The position numbers and the translations under genes are program-made. Under the pieces are notes generated by a model, which saw nothing but the letters and a program-made list of their open reading frames with translations, searched no databases and had not been told where the DNA came from. A stretch of DNA of 64,000 bases from Shewanella basaltis (GTDB lineage Bacteria > Pseudomonadota > Gammaproteobacteria > Enterobacterales > Shewanellaceae): assembly GCF_023283885.1 (NCBI RefSeq), contig NZ_JAKILA010000017.1, forward strand, positions 1 to 64,000. The letters run 5' to 3'. Each line of letters starts with the position of its first letter. Position 1 is the first letter of the stretch. Positions 1-9,046 of the stretch are shown in pieces.

Positions 1-78
1 TGGTCAAAGGGGATCAGAAACTGGGATGAAATCGGTGAAGTGGAGTTAAATCCAGAGAACAAAAAAGAAGCAGCTTAA
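1..78 (+). CDS. 3' end of an unidentified gene (partial)
   Basis: Frame 1 is open from the first base of the window to a TAA at 76-78, giving 25 residues that end ENKKEAA. The stretch WSKGIRNWDEIGEVEL is charged and tryptophan-containing. That style is compatible with the tail of a transposase, but too little is visible to assign a family. The 174 bases after it, up to the end of darG, hold no recognisable gene. The start lies outside the window. Confidence 0.45.
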   Translation, partial: WSKGIRNWDEIGEVELNPENKKEAA

Positions 79-252
79 CAGCTTAGGCGACAACTACCTT
101 GAAAAACGCCGTTATTGTTGGTACCGTTACTGAAGCCTCAGCAACATTGTTTTGTATCAACATCATTTGATATCAGAAGCACAAATGACAAACTACAGCT
201 AATGATGGTTCACACATTTGTCGATTAGCTTCCGCGTGTATGTATGCAGTTA

Positions 253-1287
253 TTAAATCCAAGATAGTTGCTTTAATCTCGTCCACGCAGATTCGACATG
301 CTGCCTTGTCATTAACTGCTTTTTACGATCATTCCAATGTTGGATTAAATTGAAAGCTTGCTCTGGCGTATTTGCGCCTTCATTTTTAGCAAGCCAATGC
401 ACTGTAGACAATAATTCCACTCCATAAGGAGATTGATAACCATCAATTAAATCAGCAACACTTTGAATTTGTGAGTTTATCGTCGAATCTGCTTTGTCTA
501 AAAACAGCTTAGCTTCAATTAATGCTTCTTCTACTGGCGTGATTTCAGCTTCAACCACACCATCACCAACACCTTGAATATAGTGGCCGTCCATACGTTC
601 AAGTGCATGCCTTAATGCATCAGCATAGGGGCCATAATGATGCTTTACAAAAGTCAGTTTTAAATCCTGGCCAGCAACTTGTAAAAAATAGGCCAGTTTT
701 TGCACTTCAATTTTAGACAAACCATAATTAACACTTTTATAGGTTTCCAACAGTGCAAGTATGGCGGCCCTACCCGGTGTCATTTTTGGCTTAGATGTGT
801 TGGTCACTAATGACGTCGCCTTAATTGATCCAGTTGGTTCAAATAAACGCACTTCCAATGAAGGTAACGCTGATAAATATTGTATAACCAAGGGTTTTAC
901 GTCAGCCCAAAGCAAACCGCCATTGCCACAGCCTAATGGCGGTATAGCGATTGAACTAATATTGTGTAATGTAATTTGATTAACTAAATCTGCAAGCCCG
1001 CTTTCAATATCTTCAATTCGTGAGGCGCTGCGCCAATGGCCTTTGGTAGGAAAGTTAATGATAAATTGAGGGGTCGCCATTGGGCCTAACTCAAAAGTGA
1101 ACATTTGCCCTAGCTTGACTTCACCCGCCTTACAAGCGGCTGCATAAGCTTTAAAATTATTTGGCCACTTTTTCTTAAACTGCAGTGCAATGCCCTTGCC
1201 CATCACACCAACACAGTTAACGGTATTAACAATGGCATCAACATCTTGTTGCTGTAGTAAGTCACCTTCTACCGATTTAATCACCAT
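253..1287 (-). CDS. darG: DarG antitoxin: macro-domain DNA ADP-ribosyl glycohydrolase
   Basis: Antitoxin of a DarTG system. The family removes ADP-ribose from thymidine bases in DNA and also binds the toxin. The first ~150 residues are a macro domain: VEGDLLQQQDVDAIVNTVN and GVMGKGIA form the ADP-ribose binding loops, and PPLGCGNGGL is the second loop. The C-terminal ~170 residues (VQKLAYFLQ, HHYGPYADAL) resemble the toxin-binding, SocA/Panacea-like half seen in longer DarG proteins. I chose the ATG at 1287, not an upstream in-frame codon at 1308, because AGGAAG lies just before it and the protein then starts MVIKSVEGDLL. It follows darT after 8 bases, so the pair is co-transcribed with the toxin first. 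It is the last gene of the minus-strand defence block. Confidence 0.93.
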   Translation of the reverse strand: MVIKSVEGDLLQQQDVDAIVNTVNCVGVMGKGIALQFKKKWPNNFKAYAAACKAGEVKLGQMFTFELGPMATPQFIINFPTKGHWRSASRIEDIESGLADLVNQITLHNISSIAIPPLGCGNGGLLWADVKPLVIQYLSALPSLEVRLFEPTGSIKATSLVTNTSKPKMTPGRAAILALLETYKSVNYGLSKIEVQKLAYFLQVAGQDLKLTFVKHHYGPYADALRHALERMDGHYIQGVGDGVVEAEITPVEEALIEAKLFLDKADSTINSQIQSVADLIDGYQSPYGVELLSTVHWLAKNEGANTPEQAFNLIQHWNDRKKQLMTRQHVESAWTRLKQLSWI

Positions 1288-1295
1288 GTTACTTC

Positions 1296-1973
1296 CTAAA
1301 AATACCAATCTTTCATTATCATTACCGGCAAGTTTACCCCAAATTGCTCCAAAATAGCATGAACTTGTTGAGCTTTAACCTCATTAAAAACGCCTATGCG
1401 GGTCATCCAACTTAAGGGGACTTGTTGTTTTATTAAAAACTCAGCTTGACGTTTTTCCATACGGTCGATGTACCTTGGATTGCTGTGTACGTCTTGAAAA
1501 TACTTACAAAAGCCATCAAGAGTGGGCGCTTCAGTAAGCGTCTGCCAATCGATAACAGAATGTAATATGGTTAGATCTGTATATGCTTGGCTATAAGCTT
1601 TTGTGGCATTACGATCATAAAACACAAAATCTTTTAACCCTTGCTTTAACGCTGTCTCAATGGTCAATTCAAAATAGATTATATCTGTTTGGGCATAATT
1701 ACACCCAACTACACGACCATGGTGAATAGCCGACAACATAGGTGAGCGCGGTGCAAAATAAAATGGTACAAATTCATGAATAGCACCGCCAGGAGGATTA
1801 ATTACGGATTTCTGAGCTCTAGTATTTTGTGCGCCAGAATGCGCAATATTGTGATATTCAATACCTAAACTCTCACTTTTAGATTTACTGGCTAACTCAC
1901 CCTGCTGAAATATCATGGTTAAATTATCGAATGCAGTAATATGGAACAAGCGAACGGGTCTAGGCATTGTCAT
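1296..1973 (-). CDS. darT: DarT toxin: DNA-thymidine ADP-ribosyltransferase
   Basis: NAD-dependent toxin of the DarT (DUF4433) family, which ADP-ribosylates thymidine in single-stranded DNA and blocks replication, including phage replication. Visible family features are LFHIT near residue 10 (NAD-binding His), an Arg near residue 52 in the NAD pocket, FVPFYFAPRSPML near 68-80, and the catalytic Glu in KRQAEFL at about residue 178. The length of ~225 aa is normal. The ATG at 1973 is preferred over a TTG at 1976 because GGAG sits 7 bases upstream of it. It begins 45 bases after the helicase-PLD gene stops and is followed 8 bases later by darG, so it probably shares the defence-block transcript. 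No catalytic residue appears lost. Confidence 0.93.
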   Translation of the reverse strand: MTMPRPVRLFHITAFDNLTMIFQQGELASKSKSESLGIEYHNIAHSGAQNTRAQKSVINPPGGAIHEFVPFYFAPRSPMLSAIHHGRVVGCNYAQTDIIYFELTIETALKQGLKDFVFYDRNATKAYSQAYTDLTILHSVIDWQTLTEAPTLDGFCKYFQDVHSNPRYIDRMEKRQAEFLIKQQVPLSWMTRIGVFNEVKAQQVHAILEQFGVNLPVMIMKDWYF

Positions 1974-2018
1974 CAACGTGCTCCTTTTAAATTAACGCTA
2001 CCAGGCATGGTTAAACTA

Positions 2019-5000
2019 TTAACAAAGCGAGATTTTTTCTTTGTTGCTGTTAAATATCTTATCCACTCGCGCATTTAAAAAAGTTGTTTGAGTGTTAATT
2101 TCTTTTTTCAAATCACCTGAATAAATCATTGAGGTTTCCATATTGGCATACACACCAGCTCGAGAAGCGCTTAACCAATTAAAAGACCCAACACACATAT
2201 GATGACTATCTGACATGACTATTTTACTGTGGACTCCACGGATAACAGCGACGTCTACGCCTTCACTAGCGAGTTTTTCGCAGCATTCAATAAACGTTTT
2301 TTCTTTTTCTGCATTAAATTGATTATTAATTGTGGTATTAAAATGCCAATCAGTAAAAAGCCTTATCTTTACCCCTCTGGCTACGGTCTCACAAATCGAG
2401 GAGTAAATGCCAGTGTCTAACAGTTTTTGATAACTTACCCAAGGCGACACAATAACTATTGACTCTTTAACGTGCTTAAGCAGCTCAATTAAATATTGGT
2501 CGTGTTCAAGAGCATCATTTATCAACCTTGTCTCTACACAAAATCTTAATAAATCTGTTCGTTTACTGACTTTAAATACCAGTTCATTTTCAGGCTTTGC
2601 GAATAAATATTTTGCAAGAATTGCTCTTGGAGATCTAGATGATGCTGCAGATAGCACATCCAGATCACCAAACACTAAAAAGCTGTCTTTAGCGCGTGAT
2701 ATAGCAACATTTAACATGCTTGTTGAACTGTCAATAAATTCGCCATTACTATGTCTTGTATACACGGGTGAAAAAATAACAATTAATCTTTCTGCACCTT
2801 GTAACGCATGTACAGTTCCTACGGTAAGTTGCCCTTGTTGTTTTCCGGTTTCAATACCATGAAGTTTACAAGCTTTTTGCAGTTCATTCACTTGAGCAGA
2901 AAACGGGGTAACTATGCCAACAATATCCTCAAGCGGTTTGTTATATGTTGATTCTAGCTTGGTTTTATTTTGTGCCAGCCAATCGGCTATCGTCTTTGCT
3001 TCAAGACGATTAAAACGACTGCCACCAAGTTGTTGTTCAGCTCTGCCATCAATGTGTAGATGACCAAAAGCAGGAAACAAAGTATCTAAAGCAAGTCCCC
3101 TTTTGGGTTGTAAAATACCCTTATAACAAAGCTCATTACAAAATGAGATAATGTCATCAAAGCAGCGTCTGTGCTCGCGCAAATACATTCCAGCCTCCAT
3201 TTCTGCTTGATAACAATACTGACTCGCTGCCTGTGCTATGTGCATAACACTGCCATTAACAACACTTCGGCCATTCGCCTGTACAGCTTCATAGTCCTGT
3301 CGCTTTTCAAGCAAACTTGCATTGAATAAATTGCCTATATCAATACTGCCTGAAATCGAACGTACGGGCTCTATCTGATGAATATCGCCAATCACTAAAG
3401 ATTTTTTAGCTAAAGAAAACGATGCACCTGCCACATCAGGAGACACCTGCCCGCCTTCATCTACAACTAATAAATCGATAAAATCAAAAAGATACTCAGA
3501 GTCGAATTTACCGTTATTAAACGCAGAACAAGTCATATGAGCAGGCAAAGCATGAAAGGTAGAGACAATACAGGGGGTAATCATCATGCGGCGATACCAC
3601 CTTGGCACCACGGTTGTTCTTCCTGTTTTAGTCTTTATTTTATTTAAATCATCACCAAGCTCGCGGTTCTCTATTAGCCAACAGGCTTCCCAATAATGTA
3701 CCGCTAAGCGAAACATCACAAAACGGATAGCGGTATCGGCTTTTTTATCGACAGCATTTAGATCACACAATGAATCTTTATCTAGGCCTATTGAGTAGGC
3801 TAACGCTTGCCATTGCGACTTAACTTCGTCTCTTTTTTCAAGCAGTTGCTTTTTATCTTGATATTCTTGAAGCAATTGTTGATAGCTGTGTTCGTGTTGT
3901 TGTATCGCTTTTTTAAGGTCACTTTCTGCTTGTTCAAAATCTGGACTAGTCAGCGCGACTAACGAGCTAATGTCATCATTAAATGTCGTGATATACAGTT
4001 CACGCAGACGGTTTTTTTTGTCTCTAACAGGTTTAAGCCAGCTAAAAAGAGATAGCCAAATTGATTCATTGGCCAAAAAGTGTTGCCATTGTTTTAAAGC
4101 ACTTTTTATATTTGTTGATTGTTGTTTATGATAATGACTCAGATCTTTTAATAGCATTAAATCATGTTCTGGTGCGGCACCTATCATCGCAAGTATTAAC
4201 GCATTGGCCTCACACAACTCAGACCAAAGAGATTCAATACGCTTTAAGCTTGACTGACATTGCAATAACTCAGTATGAAGGCGGGCTTTAATCTCAACAA
4301 GTGCCAGTACAGTGTCTGAGTTAAAATACGCCATCGCATGTTGTAAGAAATAGTGCTCTGCACGGTCAAGATAATCTATATCTTCTATTTCAGCGAAAAA
4401 GCTTTGAGTTTGATAGCTTTTTTGTGCCTCAGCTAAACGTGTGGCTGAAGGAAAATATGCACCATAGCTAGTAATATCTGGCAACCAGCGACCACTTAAG
4501 GCCCCTTCTCCTTCAGAAAAGTCTTTTCCAAAAGCATCAATAATATTAGTGACTGCTTGATTATTGGTAGACGCCGCAACAATAATCGGCGGATTATTTT
4601 GCTCCAACGCTGCCTTTACCCAAATGGAGGCCACTACTGAAAGTAAATAGGTGGTTTTGCCAGTGCCAGGTGGGCCATTAACTGCCAGTATGTCGCCATG
4701 ATTCATCGCTAAAGAATGAGATAAGGCATCACGCTGCGCATCAGCCAAGCAATACTTATCACTTGAATGCCCTAACCTCAGGCTCACAGACTCATAAAAA
4801 TCAATACAGGGTTTATGATTGACATTGGCAGTTGTTGAATAACGACTAAAAAGGGCTAATTCAGGTTTAATACTGGTAATTGAGTCATAAAGTTTAAGGA
4901 TATTTGCTGACATGCCAGACACTGAATCTACTGGTTGTATCCACGAGTAATTGGCTATCGAGTAAAAATCTTGAATATCTGTAGAGCCCAATCCTTTACA

Positions 5001-5555
5001 CACTTCCTGATACAGTAAGCTGCAATGGTCAATAAATGCCAGCCAGTCTTTTTTTATATCCGTTAACTTTTTCTCATCAAGTTCATGTGGCACCTGGTCT
5101 TTAGCAAAGGTTTTTAGCTGATGTGTCGTAAGGTGAACATCAAGATCTGCCACGGTACCAACGGTAAACTTAATATTATCTTGGGGATGCAATAAATCTC
5201 TGGGCACAACGGCTGGGCCTGAGGGGAAAAGGTAGCCTTGCCTATTGACCCACATAGGGCAAGCTAAAGCTGTGAGTATTTCAGGCAAGTTGCCTTGATG
5301 ACTTTTTCCGTGTTGTAATGTCAGCACTATTACATTGGGCCGATATATTACCTTTACTGCATTGGTGTCTTGTGCGACATCTTTAAACAGCTTTTCTACT
5401 AGCTTTGCAGGTAATACACCCGTTTGCCTGACATCTCTGTCGACCTCTAAAAAAGATTTACATTCACTTGCCTTTAATGCCCCTTTGCCTGATTCTGCAT
5501 CAGCCAGCGAGTTACGCCAATAACTCGCCCATGGTAAATAACTCATTGAACTCAT
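2019..5555 (-). CDS. SF1 (COG1112-type) helicase fused to a PLD nuclease, Mokosh type II-like
   Basis: A large, 1178-residue two-part protein. Residues ~260-1000 form a superfamily 1 helicase: Walker A NGPPGTGKTT at ~293-302, Walker B LLVVDEGGQ at ~695, then IGDIHQIEPV, VGTVHALQGAE (motif V-like) and NVAISRAKDSF (motif VI). A long insert at ~400-620 is rich in Glu, Gln and Lys and probably coiled. The C-terminal ~130 residues form a phospholipase-D-type nuclease with one HxKx4D motif, HSKIVMSD, at ~1112, followed by GSFNW. A single HKD motif implies a dimer active site. COG1112 helicase plus C-terminal PLD in one chain matches my recollection of the Mokosh type II anti-phage protein; that identity is inference. 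It lies 73 bases after hsdS and 45 before darT, inside the defence block. Confidence 0.8.
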   Translation of the reverse strand: MSSMSYLPWASYWRNSLADAESGKGALKASECKSFLEVDRDVRQTGVLPAKLVEKLFKDVAQDTNAVKVIYRPNVIVLTLQHGKSHQGNLPEILTALACPMWVNRQGYLFPSGPAVVPRDLLHPQDNIKFTVGTVADLDVHLTTHQLKTFAKDQVPHELDEKKLTDIKKDWLAFIDHCSLLYQEVCKGLGSTDIQDFYSIANYSWIQPVDSVSGMSANILKLYDSITSIKPELALFSRYSTTANVNHKPCIDFYESVSLRLGHSSDKYCLADAQRDALSHSLAMNHGDILAVNGPPGTGKTTYLLSVVASIWVKAALEQNNPPIIVAASTNNQAVTNIIDAFGKDFSEGEGALSGRWLPDITSYGAYFPSATRLAEAQKSYQTQSFFAEIEDIDYLDRAEHYFLQHAMAYFNSDTVLALVEIKARLHTELLQCQSSLKRIESLWSELCEANALILAMIGAAPEHDLMLLKDLSHYHKQQSTNIKSALKQWQHFLANESIWLSLFSWLKPVRDKKNRLRELYITTFNDDISSLVALTSPDFEQAESDLKKAIQQHEHSYQQLLQEYQDKKQLLEKRDEVKSQWQALAYSIGLDKDSLCDLNAVDKKADTAIRFVMFRLAVHYWEACWLIENRELGDDLNKIKTKTGRTTVVPRWYRRMMITPCIVSTFHALPAHMTCSAFNNGKFDSEYLFDFIDLLVVDEGGQVSPDVAGASFSLAKKSLVIGDIHQIEPVRSISGSIDIGNLFNASLLEKRQDYEAVQANGRSVVNGSVMHIAQAASQYCYQAEMEAGMYLREHRRCFDDIISFCNELCYKGILQPKRGLALDTLFPAFGHLHIDGRAEQQLGGSRFNRLEAKTIADWLAQNKTKLESTYNKPLEDIVGIVTPFSAQVNELQKACKLHGIETGKQQGQLTVGTVHALQGAERLIVIFSPVYTRHSNGEFIDSSTSMLNVAISRAKDSFLVFGDLDVLSAASSRSPRAILAKYLFAKPENELVFKVSKRTDLLRFCVETRLINDALEHDQYLIELLKHVKESIVIVSPWVSYQKLLDTGIYSSICETVARGVKIRLFTDWHFNTTINNQFNAEKEKTFIECCEKLASEGVDVAVIRGVHSKIVMSDSHHMCVGSFNWLSASRAGVYANMETSMIYSGDLKKEINTQTTFLNARVDKIFNSNKEKISLC

Positions 5556-5628
5556 GTAATTATAAAATTCCTTTTAGCATATTGGTTTATTCCTTCACCC
5601 AAAAGTTAACCTAGCAAAGTGAAACGGG

Positions 5629-7470
5629 TTACACCGCCTGTTCGACGATGGCGTCGGTGAGATGGAGTTGAGTTGTTTGGGCGTCACTTAAACGAGTTTT
5701 GAGTTGATCGCACAGTGCCATTAGCTCATCGACTTTAGCGACGATGCGGTGTTGCTCCGCTTGCGGAGGAAGACCTAAAGTTAAAGATCTTAACTTGCCA
5801 AGAGAAACAAAAGGTTGCGCACCACCTGATGCTTGATTTTGAAGTTCAAGGGCTAATTCTTCAGTAAAAATTTTTATATAGTTGGGTAAAGTAGCTGATT
5901 TATCGATAAATTTAAATAAAGCAACATTCTTAATACTGAATGGCCGTGAATCTTTGACTATTACTTGGTTACCTATATTGCCACCAATCATGGAAAATAA
6001 AATATCATCAACTTCAACTAGTGAACGTTTACTTATTTCATCATGATCAGCTTTAGATATTCGACGTGCATTTTCAAAATCTATTTCTCCATCTATGAAG
6101 TTTTTACTTGTTATTAATGGAATAGTGTTACTTCCAAGTGCGTCTTTCGGTGAATCATGAGTCCCGTCTCTGACATCAAGCGCATCTTGTAGATAGCACC
6201 ACTCCCATCCCTGTGGCAGTTCAAACGGCTTTTCTTCGTCGGTGATGGCGGGCAGTGGTTTCTGTTTTTTAATTTTACCGTCTTTAACCAGCTGTGCTTT
6301 TTCCGCTTTGATCCGCTCTAGTAGCTTGGCGGCGGGTTCGTCGTTTGGATCTTGTGGTACCAACTTGCCCATGACGGCGAGTTGGAGGATGGTTTGTTTT
6401 AGGGTGTCGATGCTGGCTTCTGTGGTGAATAGCGTGTCAAAGTGTTCGGCGACACGATGCCAGCTTTCTACAAAACTATCATTAAATGCAGGCTCAAGGC
6501 TGTCAGCAAAAGAAGACTCAGGGCTGGCTGAATGGCTATCTGCTGGCTGAGTAGTGTTAGGCTGTAACAGTGCATTTAACAGAGTTTCCACTAAGGTTTG
6601 GTGTGCTGCAATGCTGGCTTCTGTTTGCGCTTCAAGGGCATCACACAAGCTCATCAACTCGTCGACTTTAGCGACGATACGATGTTGTTCTTTTACAGGA
6701 GGTAATGCAATTGGACAGGACATTACCTGCACTTTTTTTAAGTTGGATTGCTTTTTACCATCGTTATAACTAAGCAAATATTTGTTACGGTCTAACGCTA
6801 TCATCAAATAACGCATGTTTAACTCTGGTGAGGATGACAGTCCACAAATTCGCTGATTTAAAGTATATTTATTGTCTTCTTCAACGAGATAACATCTCGC
6901 TAATGCTCTTCCATTAGGAACATCACTCATAACCATCGCAATATCAAAACTACTTAATGGTGTTAATCGTTCAGTAGAATACTTCTTAAACGTGCCATTG
7001 CTTGAAACAAACTTTGAGTTTATCAATACGAAATCTGATGTATTTGTTACGTATTGTTCATGAGCTTTTCCATTCAAAAACAATGTGATGCCCTGCAGTT
7101 CACACCACAGCCAATGAGCTGGCAATTCATAATGAAACTCTGATGGCTCAAATACAGATTTATCACGCTTTAAAATAGGCAAACTCTTTTTTCCTATTTT
7201 ATTACATAGGTAATTTTCTATACGTTCATATAAGTATTTAGCTGGCTCATCTTCAGCGTCCTGTGGAACCAATTTACCGCGCACGGCGAGTTCTAATATC
7301 AGCTCGCGCAGTTTTTTAATACCATAGAGTGAAAACTTGTTCGAAGTGCCACGCCCTGCTGAGGATTTTTGCTCGATGGCGGTCGTCCAAATATCAATGT
7401 TCTGGGTGATTAAGCTTTCTGCTGTTTGCTCAGATGGACCGTCGTGGGTAGGTGTTGATAAATCAGTCAT
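5629..7470 (-). CDS. hsdS: Type I restriction-modification specificity subunit HsdS
   Basis: DNA-recognition subunit of a type I restriction system; it reads a bipartite target through two target-recognition domains. The 613 residues show two half-repeats. Each has a conserved helix ending (ELAVRGKLVPQD near residue 80 and QLAVMGKLVPQD near 365), then a recognition domain starting at the aromatic LPAHWLWCEL or LPQGWEWCYL, then a near-identical closing helix QHRIVAKVDELM. The two recognition domains between these blocks are unlike each other, as expected for an asymmetric target. The N-terminal ~60 residues are an extra tail. It overlaps hsdM by ATGA-style coupling at 7470. The target sequence cannot be read from the protein. 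Confidence 0.95.
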   Translation of the reverse strand: MTDLSTPTHDGPSEQTAESLITQNIDIWTTAIEQKSSAGRGTSNKFSLYGIKKLRELILELAVRGKLVPQDAEDEPAKYLYERIENYLCNKIGKKSLPILKRDKSVFEPSEFHYELPAHWLWCELQGITLFLNGKAHEQYVTNTSDFVLINSKFVSSNGTFKKYSTERLTPLSSFDIAMVMSDVPNGRALARCYLVEEDNKYTLNQRICGLSSSPELNMRYLMIALDRNKYLLSYNDGKKQSNLKKVQVMSCPIALPPVKEQHRIVAKVDELMSLCDALEAQTEASIAAHQTLVETLLNALLQPNTTQPADSHSASPESSFADSLEPAFNDSFVESWHRVAEHFDTLFTTEASIDTLKQTILQLAVMGKLVPQDPNDEPAAKLLERIKAEKAQLVKDGKIKKQKPLPAITDEEKPFELPQGWEWCYLQDALDVRDGTHDSPKDALGSNTIPLITSKNFIDGEIDFENARRISKADHDEISKRSLVEVDDILFSMIGGNIGNQVIVKDSRPFSIKNVALFKFIDKSATLPNYIKIFTEELALELQNQASGGAQPFVSLGKLRSLTLGLPPQAEQHRIVAKVDELMALCDQLKTRLSDAQTTQLHLTDAIVEQAV

Positions 7471-8954
7471 TACTTGCCCTCACCGTCTGCTGTTGATGGT
7501 GACGTTAATGCGGCTGACAAAATGCCTTTTAGTTGATCCCGCAGTGCTTGAATATCGGCTTGCTGCTTGGCGTAATCTTGTAATAACTCTTGCGGGTCAT
7601 GACTGATGACTTCGCCCACATGAGGGTTTTTAATGTCGAGGTTGTAATTACGGGCAACGATGTCATCGATTGATACTTTCCAGGCTTGCTCGTTTTCAAC
7701 CCGCGATGCAAAGCCGTCGGCCTCATTGCCCCACCATTCAAGTTCTGTTTCAAACTCTTCAAAGCGCATGGGCTTGGTTTTGTTATAGTTTTTTACCCCT
7801 TCTGGGTATGGATGCTCGTAAAACCACACATCTTTGGTTGGCGTGCCTTTGGTGAAGAATAAAATATTAGTTTTAATGCCGGTGTAGGGATTAAACACCC
7901 CATTAGGTAAACGCACTATGGTGTGTAGATTACATTCATCCATTAGCATTTTTTTGATTTTGGTTTTAACGCCTTCACCAAACAAGGTGCCGTCTGGTAA
8001 CACGACTGCGGCTCTACCATTCTTTGCCAATACTTCAATAATCAGCTGTAAAAACAAGTCGGCGGTTTCACGGGTTTGGAATTCACTAGGGAAGTTTTTT
8101 TCAATGCCGTCTTCTTCGGTGCCGCCAAATGGCGGGTTGGTGATGATAACGTCAACTTGCTCGTCCCAACTTGAAAGCGGTTTGTTTAGGGTGTTGCCGT
8201 GTCTAATTTGCACTGGTACTTCAATGCCGTGCAACATCATGTTGGTGGTACACAATAAATGCGGTAACTGCTTTTTCTCCACACCAAATATTTGCTGTTG
8301 CAGGGTTTGATGGTCGTCTGCTGTTTTAACGTAGTTGGCTTTAACGTGGTCAAAAGCGCACGCTAAAAAGCCGCCGGTACCGCACGCAGGGTCCATGATA
8401 GATTCACCAAGCTGGGGATCTGTTACTGCCACAATAAATTTTGTGATGGCACGCGGGGTGTAAAACTCACCAGCGTTACCGGCACTTTGTAAGTCTTTTA
8501 ATATTTGCTCGTACAAATCACCAAATAAGTGGCGCTCGTTTGAGTCGGTAAAGTCAATCTCATTAAGCTTGTTAATCACCTGGCGCAACAGAGTGCCGTT
8601 TTTCATGTAGTTAAACGCATCTGAAAACGCCGCTTTTACCACAAAACCCCGTGGGTTTTTATCTATTGGTGCAGTGAGGTTTTTAAGCTGTGGGAATAGC
8701 TCATCATTTACAAAATCAAGTAACTCATCACCGGTAATGCCTTCATTATCAGCCGCCCAGTTGCGCCATAAAAACTGTGCGGGAATTGGCTCACGGTAAT
8801 CGTCTAGTTCTAGCTCTAACTCTTGTTCTTGGGCATCAAATACTTTTAAGAACAGTAACCAAGACATTTGCCCAAGGCGCTGGGCGTCACCGTCGACACC
8901 GGCATCTTTACGCATAATATCTTGGATGGATTTAATTGCTGAACTGATAGACAT
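7470..8954 (-). CDS. hsdM: Type I restriction-modification N6-adenine methyltransferase HsdM
   Basis: Methylation subunit; it transfers a methyl group from SAM to adenine in the site read by HsdS. The 494 residues hold the HsdM N-terminal helical domain (MSISSAIKSIQDIMRKDAGVD), the SAM motif I DPACGTGGFL near residue 188, and the catalytic motif IV NPPFGG near 274. GEFYTPRAITKFIV and NPYTGIKTNILFF are further family blocks. The length is typical. The stop overlaps the start of hsdS, which points to translational coupling and a fixed M:S ratio. It begins 92 bases after hsdR ends. All motifs are intact, so the enzyme should be active. Confidence 0.96.
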   Translation of the reverse strand: MSISSAIKSIQDIMRKDAGVDGDAQRLGQMSWLLFLKVFDAQEQELELELDDYREPIPAQFLWRNWAADNEGITGDELLDFVNDELFPQLKNLTAPIDKNPRGFVVKAAFSDAFNYMKNGTLLRQVINKLNEIDFTDSNERHLFGDLYEQILKDLQSAGNAGEFYTPRAITKFIVAVTDPQLGESIMDPACGTGGFLACAFDHVKANYVKTADDHQTLQQQIFGVEKKQLPHLLCTTNMMLHGIEVPVQIRHGNTLNKPLSSWDEQVDVIITNPPFGGTEEDGIEKNFPSEFQTRETADLFLQLIIEVLAKNGRAAVVLPDGTLFGEGVKTKIKKMLMDECNLHTIVRLPNGVFNPYTGIKTNILFFTKGTPTKDVWFYEHPYPEGVKNYNKTKPMRFEEFETELEWWGNEADGFASRVENEQAWKVSIDDIVARNYNLDIKNPHVGEVISHDPQELLQDYAKQQADIQALRDQLKGILSAALTSPSTADGEGK

Positions 8955-9046
8955 AATATTCTCTTTTAGTTAACTACAAGCTGGATTAAGTGATTAACCC
9001 AACCTGTTAAATAGTGTTATTACGGGGTGCTGCTGTGCGGTAATCG

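Noticed and set aside
761-979. Plus-strand ORF of 72 codons
   Set aside because: It lies wholly inside darG on the opposite strand, without a ribosome site or family resemblance.
7918-8310. Plus-strand ORF of 130 codons inside hsdM
   Set aside because: Antisense shadow of the conserved catalytic part of hsdM; its residues follow the codon pattern of the methylase.
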